Positions 6,858-15,154 of a stretch of DNA of 64,000 bases are shown piece after piece (position 1 is the stretch's first letter; every line of letters starts with the position of its first letter). The stretch comes from JALZEG01 sp046263255 (GTDB taxonomy: Bacteria; Actinomycetota; CADDZG01; WHSQ01), in assembly GCA_046263255.1 (NCBI GenBank), contig JBHELD010000015.1, positions 1 through 64,000 of the forward strand, in the 5' to 3' direction. The notes below the pieces were generated by a model that searched no databases, was not told the origin of the DNA, and worked only from the letters and a program-made list of their open reading frames with translations. The translations under genes and the position numbers were made by a program.

Positions 6858-8771
6858 ATGACCCGGCGGATCGTCGTCTCGGCACTGGTTGCAACGCTTT
6901 TCCTGTCCGTCCTGGTCACGCCGGCGGGGGCCGCTGCGACGCGCCTCACCTCGAACCCCGCCAAGGACCTGGGCCCGGTGTACTCCCCCAACGGCAACAA
7001 GATCGCCTTCATCAGCGACCGGCCGACGGGTGAGCTCACTTGGGGCCACCACGTCTTCGTGATGAGCGCCGACGGCACGAACGAGATCAATATCACGTGT
7101 CCGTCGGGAGATCCCTGGGGGGAGGGAGAATGCGACTTCGTCGATCCACAGAGACCGCTGGCCTGGGCTCCGGATGGGTCCGACGTCATCTTCGGCGGAG
7201 GGGGCATCTATCGCGCCAACGTCAACGGCAGCGGCACGGAACTCCTCTCGACGAATCCCAACTCATACGACCACCACCCCATGTACTCCCCGAACGGTTC
7301 GAGGATCTTCTTCGAGCGCACGCCCACCGTCTGTGACGGGAACTGCCAGAACCGGATCTCCGTGATGAACGCGGATGGCACCAACAGGCGGGACATCGCC
7401 GTCGACGGGTACTGGTTCGATCTCGCGCCCGGGGGAGGCCGCGTCGTCTACGGATGTGGTTGCTCGGGAGGGATTCACATCGTGAACTCCGACGGCACGG
7501 GAGACGTCCAGCTCACGAACGGCCCGTCCGACGGCTTCCCGACGTTCTCTCCCGACGGCGACGAGATCATCTTCGTTCGCGAGATCCTGGACGGCAGCCA
7601 TACCGCGGACCTCTGGCGCGTCAACGTCGACGGTACGGGGCTGACGAGGTTGACGAACGACGGTCGTTATAGCGGCGGAGGGGTCTTCGACTGGTCGCAC
7701 GACGGGGCCAAGATCGCCTACGAGTGGTCGACGTCGGACGAGTCCCAGTTCGGCGTAGCGGTGATCAACACGAGGGACGGGAGCTCGCGGCAGATCTTCG
7801 GGACCCCCGCGTCGGACGACGGAGACCCTTCGTTCTCCCCGAACTCCTACAAGCTCGCGTACTTCAGCGACCAGAACGAGATTGGGAACGTCGACGTCTA
7901 CGTCGAGACCGTGTACACGGCGACTGCCGAAGCAGCCCCCTTGAGCACGACTAGCACCGACGCCGGCGAGGGCGCAACGGAGTCGGATCCGACGACGACG
8001 GCGGTCTTCACCCATACCGGCGGGACCGTCTCGATCGAGGAGACCCCCGTGATCACGCAGGCGGCTCCAGCCGAGTACCAGCTCGTCGGCGAGCAGGTGA
8101 ACATCGAGGCGCCGTCGTCCACGGAGGTCACGCCGCTCGGGATCACTTTCCGGCTCGACGCCTCGCTGATCCCCGCGGGGGAGAACGAGAGGACCGTGCA
8201 GGTCCTAAGGAACGGCATCCTGGTTCCCGACTGCGCCGGGCCGGCCGGCGTCGCGTCGCCGGACCCGTGCGTCGCGGAGCGGCGCCTGCTGGAAGACGGC
8301 GACGTTCTGCTCGAGGTCTTGACCTCGCATGCGAGCGCGTGGAACTTCGGCGTCCGCCTGGTCCAGCCCTACCTCCCGGGACACATGTCCGGCGCGGGGA
8401 CGCTGGTCACCAAAGAGGGGCAGCGGGTAAGGCACAACTTCGACGTCCAGTGCGACCGGGCCCGGGGGCCGAACCGGCTCGAGGTCGACACCGGCTCGGG
8501 CACTTTCTCCTTGCGGCAGCTCACCGCGGCCCTCTGCCACGACGACGCATCGGCGGGTGCTCCCGCGTCGCGCTCGGGCTTCGACACCCACTCCGGAGCC
8601 GGCAGCGGCGTCCTGAACGGCGTCCCCGCGCACGCGGAATGGACGTTCGTCGACAACGGCGAGCCGGGGCAGGCGGACGTCGGGCGCTTCGTCGTGGAGG
8701 ACGCAGCCGGCGTGGTGGTCGTGACGGCATCCGGATCGCCTATCGGTGGCAACTACCAGGCGAAAGGCTGA
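6858..8771 (+). CDS. Secreted TolB-like beta-propeller protein with post-COAP-like domain
   Basis: A 637-residue exported protein. ATG 6858 follows GGAGG and opens a clear signal peptide (RRIVVSALVATLFLSVLV, cleavage near PAGAAA). Residues ~40-350 contain at least six TolB/WD40-like blades recognisable by SPNGNKIAFISD, SPNGSRIFFER, SPDGDEIIFVRE and SHDGAKIAYEW. A linker and beta domain follow, then the last ~130 residues (GHMSGAGTLVTKEG, FDVQCDR, GFDTHSGAGSG, AEWTFVDNGEPGQ). These resemble the small C-terminal domain found at the end of many secreted repeat proteins and sometimes called post-COAP-1. It probably binds other proteins or polymers outside the cell. No enzymatic residues were recognised. 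Confidence 0.85.
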   Translation: MTRRIVVSALVATLFLSVLVTPAGAAATRLTSNPAKDLGPVYSPNGNKIAFISDRPTGELTWGHHVFVMSADGTNEINITCPSGDPWGEGECDFVDPQRPLAWAPDGSDVIFGGGGIYRANVNGSGTELLSTNPNSYDHHPMYSPNGSRIFFERTPTVCDGNCQNRISVMNADGTNRRDIAVDGYWFDLAPGGGRVVYGCGCSGGIHIVNSDGTGDVQLTNGPSDGFPTFSPDGDEIIFVREILDGSHTADLWRVNVDGTGLTRLTNDGRYSGGGVFDWSHDGAKIAYEWSTSDESQFGVAVINTRDGSSRQIFGTPASDDGDPSFSPNSYKLAYFSDQNEIGNVDVYVETVYTATAEAAPLSTTSTDAGEGATESDPTTTAVFTHTGGTVSIEETPVITQAAPAEYQLVGEQVNIEAPSSTEVTPLGITFRLDASLIPAGENERTVQVLRNGILVPDCAGPAGVASPDPCVAERRLLEDGDVLLEVLTSHASAWNFGVRLVQPYLPGHMSGAGTLVTKEGQRVRHNFDVQCDRARGPNRLEVDTGSGTFSLRQLTAALCHDDASAGAPASRSGFDTHSGAGSGVLNGVPAHAEWTFVDNGEPGQADVGRFVVEDAAGVVVVTASGSPIGGNYQAKG

Positions 8772-8822
8772 GGGTCGTCCCTGAGCTCGGGTCGCCACCC
8801 CGGCGCCGCATCGCGCGGCAAC

Positions 8823-8852
8823 TTGACACCTGCTCGCCGGAGCGGGCAGGGT
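8823..8852 (+). promoter_or_regulatory. Sigma-70-like promoter for the 49-aa peptide gene
   Basis: A perfect TTGACA -35 box (8823-8828) is followed 18 nt later by CAGGGT (8847-8852), which matches five of six bases of the actinobacterial TAGRRT -10 consensus. Transcription would begin around 8859, leaving about 19 nt before the ATG pair at 8878. The purine-rich run AAGGGGGGG just before the start can serve as ribosome-binding site. A dedicated promoter supports the small gene being real. Confidence 0.55.
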
Positions 8853-8877
8853 ATCGGTCGGCGACTATAAGGGGGGG

Positions 8878-9027
8878 ATGATGGACGACGACAAAGCGCA
8901 CATCCGCGAGCTGTTCATCCACGAGCTGGCCGAGGTACGAGGGGGGACGCGCCCCCTTCTGCCCTGTCCCTGGGTGACGACGCTCGCGTGCGGGGAGGAG
9001 CAGTTCCCCTGCAGCACCTGCCAATAG
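8878..9027 (+). CDS. RiPP-precursor-like small peptide with GG leader and TTxxxxEE motif
   Basis: A 49-residue peptide with two adjacent ATG codons (8878, 8881). The acidic N-terminus ends in a double-glycine leader signature, LFIHELAEVRGG. The C-terminal 26 residues contain VTTLACGEEQF and end in CSTCQ, with four cysteines in all. TTLACGEE exactly fits the TTxxxxEE pattern of plesiocin-type graspetide cores, where an ATP-grasp ligase links Thr to Glu side chains. No ATP-grasp maturase, GG peptidase or exporter lies next to it; the only ATP-grasp gene in the window is 43 kb away and looks unrelated. It could equally be a secreted Cys-rich peptide of another class. Promoter and RBS are both visible, which supports expression. 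Confidence 0.6.
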   Translation: MMDDDKAHIRELFIHELAEVRGGTRPLLPCPWVTTLACGEEQFPCSTCQ

Positions 9028-9190
9028 CGCGACCTGACGGCATCCCCTCCCGCTGCACCGCCCTGAACGGGTAGCGGGCGTCGTCGCGGCGCGCTTCCCC
9101 GGGGCGACCGCTCCACCCGAGCACGGGCACCTTGACGGCCGCATGCTTCGCGCCCCGGCGATGCGGCCCTTCGTCACGTGTGGCGTTCGG

Positions 9191-9634
9191 TCACTGCGTC
9201 CACGGCACGGTAAGCGCGCCCGACCCCGCTGAGGGGCTCCAGCGAAACTCCGCTCCCGCCTGCGCGAGCGCGTGCATCCCGATGACGCAGTGGGGATATC
9301 CGGGCGGAGCGATGTAGAAGTCGACGTCCTTCTTCACCAGGGTCTCGTTGCCGGCGCCGTCCGTGACGAAGAACGCCATCCGGATCCCGCCTTTGCGAAC
9401 CAGCGCCGTCATCCCGCCGAGACCGTACGCGACGATCCCGCCGGATTTCGGCGGTTGCAGCTTGAACTCTTTGGCGACGGCCTCCGGTAGTAGACATGGG
9501 TCGGAGCCGGTATCCACCATCCACTCGACTTTTTTCTTCAGCGGCTGCCCGGTCGCGGCCGAGACCCCTACCACGGCTCCATCCGCCTGCCCGGGCCGGT
9601 GGCCTCCGAGATAGCGCTCGAGCTTTGCGGCCAT
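9191..9634 (-). CDS. Retropepsin-like aspartic protease domain protein (second copy)
   Basis: A 147-residue single-domain protein with VEWMVDTGSDPCLLPEAVA, containing the DTGS/A-type active-site loop, and a later hydrophobic-hydrophobic-Gly element (YPHCVIGMHALAQAG) typical of retropepsin folds. Such domains act as homodimers because each chain gives one catalytic Asp. ATG 9634 lies 15 nt after the stop of the paralogue upstream (9650-10084). It is the last gene of a five-gene minus-strand operon headed by two giant proteins. A processing role for those giant proteins is a plausible inference, but nothing in the sequence proves it. No signal peptide is visible. Confidence 0.82.
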   Translation of the reverse strand: MAAKLERYLGGHRPGQADGAVVGVSAATGQPLKKKVEWMVDTGSDPCLLPEAVAKEFKLQPPKSGGIVAYGLGGMTALVRKGGIRMAFFVTDGAGNETLVKKDVDFYIAPPGYPHCVIGMHALAQAGAEFRWSPSAGSGALTVPWTQ

Positions 9635-9649
9635 GGCCCACCCCTCTCG

Positions 9650-10084
9650 CTAAGGAACCTTCAGCTGTCCGGCCCGCCCCTTCGGGTCCCAGGCGATCTC
9701 GACGCGCTCCTTCACCAACGCGTGCATTCCGAGGATGCACATGCCGTCCCGTGGGAAAGGCCCCACCAGGTAGTCGTAGTCGTCCTCGATGCGCTTCTCC
9801 TGACCGCCGGGATCGACGGCGCCGAACTGGATCTTGACGCCGGCGCGGCGCACGAGCACCACGCCGCCGACCCCGCGAGCCTGTGTCCCGCGAACCGCGA
9901 CCGGCCGTCCGCCGAACTGGTCTGCGAGGGCTTTCGGGACCACGCACAGGTCGGACCCGGTGTCGATCAGCGCGTCGACCGTCTTCGTCATAGGGTTTCC
10001 CGCCGGCGACTTGCCGATGAGCTTCACGCCCTTCTGGCGCGGTCGGTGGTCGTCCTTGCCGACGGGAACGAGCTGGGAGGGCAC
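9650..10084 (-). CDS. Retropepsin-like aspartic protease domain protein (first copy)
   Basis: A 144-residue protein with VDALIDTGSDLCVVPKALAD, the DTGS active-site loop, and CILGMHALVKERVEIAWD near the end, corresponding to the flap/IGMD region of retropepsin-like domains. It is clearly homologous to its downstream neighbour: same length, same DTGSD and GMHAL motifs, though diverged. It starts with GTG 10084, one base after the TGA of the 91-residue gene, so the two are translationally coupled. The N-terminal ~30 residues are basic and probably disordered. The substrate is unknown. The tandem pair could heterodimerise. Confidence 0.82.
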   Translation of the reverse strand: MPSQLVPVGKDDHRPRQKGVKLIGKSPAGNPMTKTVDALIDTGSDLCVVPKALADQFGGRPVAVRGTQARGVGGVVLVRRAGVKIQFGAVDPGGQEKRIEDDYDYLVGPFPRDGMCILGMHALVKERVEIAWDPKGRAGQLKVP

Positions 10085-10085
10085 G

Positions 10086-10361
10086 TCAGGACTCCTCGGC
10101 GGCCGCCGGCACCACTTCGAAGTACAGCAGGCGGTCCGGCGCCAGAGCCTCCGCCTGGTCGAGGACGTCGCCTTCGCAGCTGCCGACGACGATGCTCCCG
10201 GCGACGTACCCGACGCAGCGTCCGGCGTGCTCCTGCACGATCCAGCTCCGGTTCAGCTCGAACAGCGCCTGCTGCGAGGTGAGCTCGGCCGCTTGCAGGA
10301 GATCCATCCGTCCGGCCGCGACCTCTTCTTCGAGCAGCTCGGACAGCGATCTATCCGTCAC
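10086..10361 (-). CDS. Uncharacterised 91-residue acidic protein
   Basis: A small soluble acidic protein with no recognised family. GTG 10361 is preceded by a repeated GGAGGAGGAGGA, an unusually strong ribosome-binding region. The first ~40 residues are predicted helical (SLSELLEEEVAAGRMDLLQA) and the remainder alternates hydrophobic residues as in beta strands. It sits 31 nt after the stop of the 1581-residue giant gene and one base ahead of the first retropepsin-like gene. Position suggests an accessory or chaperone-like role for the large proteins (inference). Confidence 0.7.
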   Translation of the reverse strand: MTDRSLSELLEEEVAAGRMDLLQAAELTSQQALFELNRSWIVQEHAGRCVGYVAGSIVVGSCEGDVLDQAEALAPDRLLYFEVVPAAAEES

Positions 10362-10392
10362 GTCCTCCTCCTCCTCCGTTTCGCAGCGATCA

Positions 10393-13300
10393 CTACAGCG
10401 GGAGCTCCACTGTGTCCGCGTAGACGACGCGGTCGAGGTACGGGCCGTCGATCTTCGGCGCGATCTCGTCGCGGTCGAGCTTTCCGACCTCGGGATCCGC
10501 GGCGAAGTGCTCGAACTCGCAGACGAGCAGGCGGACCTTGCCGCGCACGCCCTCTGGCACCGTGATCGACCCCGACCAGGTCTCGTACCCCCTCAGCAGC
10601 GCGGGCGGGAACTTCGCGACGAGCTCCTCGGGGAAGCCCTTCGGCAGGATCTCGCGCATCACCCGCGCGTCGACCACGGGCAGGTTTCCCGGCTCGACCA
10701 CGCGCGCGAAGTGCAGCGCGGCCCCCGCGTCGACGGCGGCGACCTCTCCCTCTCCTTCCCCACCGCCCGCCGCGGGCGTCCCCGGCTCGACGCGCGCGGT
10801 CGTCGCGACGTCACCTCCGGGCCGGGCTCCCGAGAAGATCCTGCCGCGGAGCAGGACCTCGGAAATGCCGGCAGGGACCGTCGCCTCGTCGGGGAAGCCC
10901 GGTCGCAGGATCACCGGGTTCGGCTGGTCCGGGGAATGCGGGAGCGAGGTCCATCCGAGGTCACCCGCGACCGTCCCGTCGTGCACCTGCAGCTCCACCT
11001 CGACGCGGTTCGGGAACGGCGCATCGGGCGCGGGGCCGTAGACGGTCACGTCGAAAGCGCGGTCGCCCTTCTTCGTCACCGTCAGCGTCCGGTTGGGAAC
11101 GACCTGCGCGTAGTCGGTCTGGACGACCCGCGAGAGCTTCGCGTCCGGCAGCGAGTCGGGCTGGTATCGAGCAAGCGCCAGGCGGATGAACGGGTAGTAA
11201 GACGTCTGCGCCTTCGGCCCCAGCTCGACGTCGCAGAACCACATCTTCCGGCCCGGGTCGAACTCGGGCGCGAACCCGACGACGCCCACCTTCTCGAGGT
11301 CGGTCTCGTCCAGCGACAGCTCGTCTTCCCCCGGCGGGTCCGCGGGGAAGAACGACCGGTCGACTCCGGGATCGAGAGGTCCCGAGGCCCACACGGGATC
11401 CCTGCCGAAAGTAGACACGAGCGTCCGGAAGCGCTGGTTCTCGTCCGAGTAGAGGGTCTCGAAGCCCTTCGTCCACAGGACCACGCCGAGGAGCTCACCC
11501 TCGCCCGAGGAGAACCAGGGACGGTGCAGGTAGACCCGCAGCCCGCCGCCGACCCTCTTCCTCACGAGCTTCCAGCCGCCCTCCTCGGACAGCTCCTCCT
11601 CCCACTTGAACGACGGCACGATGTACTCGACCCTCGGCGCGTCCGGCCGCGCGGAGCTCAGGACGTTGAGGCGCGCGACCGGCCCCTCACGCGTCAGGTT
11701 CTTGGGGTCCTTCGTCAGCGCCGGCGGGAAGTACTCGCGAAAGCGCGTCGTCCCGACGAGACTGTACTCCACCCAGCGGTGCTTCGTGTCGCCGAACTCG
11801 TGCTTGATCCGGCGGCCGACGAGCTTCTCCCACGTCCGGAGGACCTCCTCCCACGGCGTGGCCCCCGGGACGCGGTCCATGTCCGGGAACGGGATCGGCA
11901 CCTCCGGCTCCTGCAGACGCGAGTGCACCGGCAGTGTCTCGACGAGCGCCGCGCCCGGAACCATCTTCCACGTCGGGTCGGCCAGCAGGTCCTTCGGCTC
12001 CTGCCACTTCGCGCGCACGTCGACCTGCGCGGTCGTCTTGACGCTCAGCCGCACCATCCCGGTCAGCGTGGCGAACGTGTCGCCGAGCTCCCGGTGCGTC
12101 GCGGCGAGCGGACGCGATTCGTCGCTTCCTTCGACCTTCTGCGTCGCGAACGCAGGCGCGCACAGCGGCTGCTGGACCGCGTGCACCAGGATCAGCTCGC
12201 GGTGCGGGGTGAACATCCAGTGCTCGCCCCGGTCGACGATCTCCCCCAGGTCGTCCCCGCCGCCGCCGAGCCAGCGCTGCTGCCCCATCAGCCGGTAGTC
12301 GTCTCGGTCGACGAACGAGCTGTAGCGGACCCGCGCGACCTCTCCCTTGGGCAGCGGGACGATCAGCATGCCGTCCTCCATCCGAGGCTCCGGCGGGTCG
12401 TCGAACTCCTGCACGCACGTCTTCGGGTCCAGCGTCCCCTTGCGCTCGACGATCCTGATCCGGATCGGGCGCCGGTCCGGCCACTCCCCCTCGTAGACGT
12501 GCACGTAGGGCTCGTCGGTCCCCGGCAGACCGCGGAAGGCGACGCCGCGGGCAAGCCAGTCGGGCAGGTACGCGAGGGGGAACCTCTCCTTCGTGTTGAC
12601 CACGTAGCCCCCCGTCGGCGGCGTCCCCGCGGGCGCGCCCGGCGGAACGCGTCCCGGAACGGTCTCCGACCCTTCCAGCGCCTCGTATCGCGGGTTACCG
12701 TCGGCGTCCTCTCCGACGACGACGTGCGTGTGGTCGAGCGCGCCGGCTTCCCGCGTCGCGAGCTCGAACGCCTCCTGGTGCGATTTGCCGCGCCCCATCC
12801 ACTCGTCGAACGCTCCGTGGCACTCGGCCATCTGCTGCGACGTCTTCGGCGGCACGAGGTGGCGGTCGTTCGCCACCGTGTAGTCGTGCTCGGCGTCCTT
12901 CAGCGCGCCCTCGACGGCCTCGCTCTTCACGTACGTCTGCGCGTCGGCGTCGAAGTTGCTGCGGATCACCATGCGGTTCAGGGATTCGCCCTCGGTGAAG
13001 CGCGCTCGCGGGACGAGCTGCGGCGGCACGACGGGGTCGAACCGGACGTAGGTGATCTCCTCCGACGCGTGGACGTCGCCGACCTCGTCGAGCGCCAGGC
13101 TGTTGCCGGCGAGGTCGACGCAGCGAGCCCTGATCTTGTAGGTGTGACCGAAGCGGAGCCGCGGGAGCGTTCCCGGCTCGACGCGAAACGTCGCCTCCAT
13201 CTTGAACTGCGTCGCCGCCTGCGGCTTCGGACGCTCGACGACCTCCCGCTGGCGGCCGTCGGAGTCGACCTCCGCCCGGATCGTTCGGCCCGGGCGAGGA

Positions 13301-15138
13301 GCGCTGAGGCTCCAGCCGTCCCAGCGGAACATCGTCTCGTGCAGGTAGAGGTCGCCGCCGTCGGTTCCGTCGGACGTGGTCGTGGCGCCCTTGACGTAAC
13401 CCTCCTCGGCGATGTCGCGGGAGCCGTCCTCCGCCTCGAGGAAGAGCGGCTTGCCGTCGCGTGTCTCGAGCCTGTAGCTCCCGATGCGCCGGCACAGCGA
13501 GTGCCACGTACCGGTGTGGTCGTCGAAGATGTCGACGCGGTACCCGCGCACGAGGTTGTCGGCGAAGTGGACGATCTCGTCCTCGTCCGTCTGCCCGTGC
13601 GCGGCGGCTGCGGCCTCGAGCTTCGCCGCGACCTGCGTCGCTCGGGCGACGCGAGCAACCGCGATCCCGGCCGAGCGCATCGGTGCGAGCCCCGCGCGGT
13701 CGGGCGGCGGAGGCGACGGGTCCGGCCGCGTCTCCTCGGCCGGCGGGGCGCCTCCGTCCACGGCCTCGACCACCTCGGGGATCCGCCCGGCCACCATCTT
13801 CTTGACGCTCGCAGCCTCGCGCCCGAGCGTCAGGCGGCCGGCGGTGAGAACCTCCGGCCGGATCGCGCTGCTCGCGAGGTCGTGCGCGACGCGCAGGTCG
13901 GCGGTCTTGCGAGCGATGTCGAGCCGTTGCCTGGCTATGCCCCTCGCAGCGGTCACCGCGAGGTTGACCGCCTTCAGCGCGGCTCCGTCGACGTCGACCT
14001 GGATCACGTCGTAGTCGGCGCTGGTGCTGTCGGGGTCGTCGTTGACGTCGTCGAGACGGAGCATTCCGTCCTCCATCTCGTCCTTCTCGGGCGACGCGAC
14101 GAACAGACCCTCGGTCGTCTCGAAGCGCGTCCAGGGGAAGACGTGTGTGGTCTCCGTCAGCGGCTGGGTCTCGCCCGGGTTCGCCCGCACACGCATCCGC
14201 CCGCTCGGCGGGAGCCCTTCCGCGACGAGGTCCACGACTATGCCGAGCTTCCTCATGAGGTACGGGTGATCGCCGAGGAGAGACATCATCTTGTGGAAGT
14301 CGATCTTCGGCGGCTCGGGAGGCGGCGGCGCCTTCTCCCGGGCGATCCCGGCGACGCGCTCGGTCAGCTTCTCCGGGCGGTCGTAGAACCGGTGCGTCTG
14401 GAAGAAGTCGAGCGCCGCTTTCGACGCGAAGCCGTGCGTCTCGTCGGCGCGGGTGTCGATCACCCGTTTCTCCGCGAGGACTTCGTCCAGCGCCGTGAAC
14501 CTTGCCGACGCCTTCAGCTCGTCGAGCTGTGGCTGCGCGAGCGGCGCGCGCCGCATCGTCGCCGCCAGGGGCGTCATCATCCGCGGCAGGGAGAACAGGG
14601 CCGCGGTCTCGTCGTCGACCTCACCCCCGGCGAACCTGTCGAGCGCCCCGTCCGGGTCGTTCACCTCCAGGGGGAGGACTCCTCCGAGGTCGCGCAGCAA
14701 CGGCGCGAGCGTGCCGGCGTCGTCCTCGTCGTCGTCGGCGGCGAATAGCTTCGGCACGACCTGGGGAGACGCCGTCGCGACGTTGCGGTAGAGCCCGGTC
14801 AGGTACTGCGTCACGCTGCGCACCGGGAGCGTCCTGATCGCGCGCTGCGCGAAGTCGCGGAACTCGAACGGGTCGACGAACGTATCGGGGCGGAAGAGCG
14901 CCGTCCACACGGCGGGGTCGGCCTCGGGCGAGATCCGCCGGCACTCGAACGTCCCCTCTTCCGTCTCGACCGTGAACGTCATCGCGTTGATCCGCGCGGG
15001 CCATTCCATGAAGTCGGGGAACTCGTCGAGCCGGCCGGTCGTCGACGTGAGCCTCGGCGAGACGAAGGCCGACAGCCTCGGCGCCCCCTCGTGGAACCCG
15101 TGGGGAAGAGCGGTCCACATGATCTTCTGCGACGTCAC
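10393..15138 (-). CDS. Giant 1581-residue protein of unknown function
   Basis: One of the two largest genes in the window. GTG 15138 has an upstream GGGAGGGAGAG and lies 16 nt after the stop of the other giant gene. No signal peptide, membrane segment, or known enzymatic motif was found. The N-terminus (SAFVSPRLTSTTGRLDEFPD) and C-terminus (EVELQVHDG, GYETWSGSITVPEGVRGKVR, LLVCEFEHF) look like extended beta-rich modules. A distinctive stretch reads YYPFIRLALARYQPDSLPDA. Pro/Glu-rich linkers occur near residues 430-480 and 1440-1465. The style suggests a long multi-domain structural or particle-forming protein. I have a weak impression that similar large proteins occur in other soil bacteria, but I cannot assign a family. 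Confidence 0.88.
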   Translation of the reverse strand: MTSQKIMWTALPHGFHEGAPRLSAFVSPRLTSTTGRLDEFPDFMEWPARINAMTFTVETEEGTFECRRISPEADPAVWTALFRPDTFVDPFEFRDFAQRAIRTLPVRSVTQYLTGLYRNVATASPQVVPKLFAADDDEDDAGTLAPLLRDLGGVLPLEVNDPDGALDRFAGGEVDDETAALFSLPRMMTPLAATMRRAPLAQPQLDELKASARFTALDEVLAEKRVIDTRADETHGFASKAALDFFQTHRFYDRPEKLTERVAGIAREKAPPPPEPPKIDFHKMMSLLGDHPYLMRKLGIVVDLVAEGLPPSGRMRVRANPGETQPLTETTHVFPWTRFETTEGLFVASPEKDEMEDGMLRLDDVNDDPDSTSADYDVIQVDVDGAALKAVNLAVTAARGIARQRLDIARKTADLRVAHDLASSAIRPEVLTAGRLTLGREAASVKKMVAGRIPEVVEAVDGGAPPAEETRPDPSPPPPDRAGLAPMRSAGIAVARVARATQVAAKLEAAAAAHGQTDEDEIVHFADNLVRGYRVDIFDDHTGTWHSLCRRIGSYRLETRDGKPLFLEAEDGSRDIAEEGYVKGATTTSDGTDGGDLYLHETMFRWDGWSLSAPRPGRTIRAEVDSDGRQREVVERPKPQAATQFKMEATFRVEPGTLPRLRFGHTYKIRARCVDLAGNSLALDEVGDVHASEEITYVRFDPVVPPQLVPRARFTEGESLNRMVIRSNFDADAQTYVKSEAVEGALKDAEHDYTVANDRHLVPPKTSQQMAECHGAFDEWMGRGKSHQEAFELATREAGALDHTHVVVGEDADGNPRYEALEGSETVPGRVPPGAPAGTPPTGGYVVNTKERFPLAYLPDWLARGVAFRGLPGTDEPYVHVYEGEWPDRRPIRIRIVERKGTLDPKTCVQEFDDPPEPRMEDGMLIVPLPKGEVARVRYSSFVDRDDYRLMGQQRWLGGGGDDLGEIVDRGEHWMFTPHRELILVHAVQQPLCAPAFATQKVEGSDESRPLAATHRELGDTFATLTGMVRLSVKTTAQVDVRAKWQEPKDLLADPTWKMVPGAALVETLPVHSRLQEPEVPIPFPDMDRVPGATPWEEVLRTWEKLVGRRIKHEFGDTKHRWVEYSLVGTTRFREYFPPALTKDPKNLTREGPVARLNVLSSARPDAPRVEYIVPSFKWEEELSEEGGWKLVRKRVGGGLRVYLHRPWFSSGEGELLGVVLWTKGFETLYSDENQRFRTLVSTFGRDPVWASGPLDPGVDRSFFPADPPGEDELSLDETDLEKVGVVGFAPEFDPGRKMWFCDVELGPKAQTSYYPFIRLALARYQPDSLPDAKLSRVVQTDYAQVVPNRTLTVTKKGDRAFDVTVYGPAPDAPFPNRVEVELQVHDGTVAGDLGWTSLPHSPDQPNPVILRPGFPDEATVPAGISEVLLRGRIFSGARPGGDVATTARVEPGTPAAGGGEGEGEVAAVDAGAALHFARVVEPGNLPVVDARVMREILPKGFPEELVAKFPPALLRGYETWSGSITVPEGVRGKVRLLVCEFEHFAADPEVGKLDRDEIAPKIDGPYLDRVVYADTVELPL

Positions 15139-15154
15139 GACTCTCCCTCCCCGC

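Noticed and set aside
10192..14748. A 1518-codon open frame on the plus strand opposite the 1581-aa giant gene
   Set aside because: Arg/Leu/Val-rich composition typical of antisense frames in GC-rich DNA, no ribosome-binding site, and the minus frame has far better protein character.
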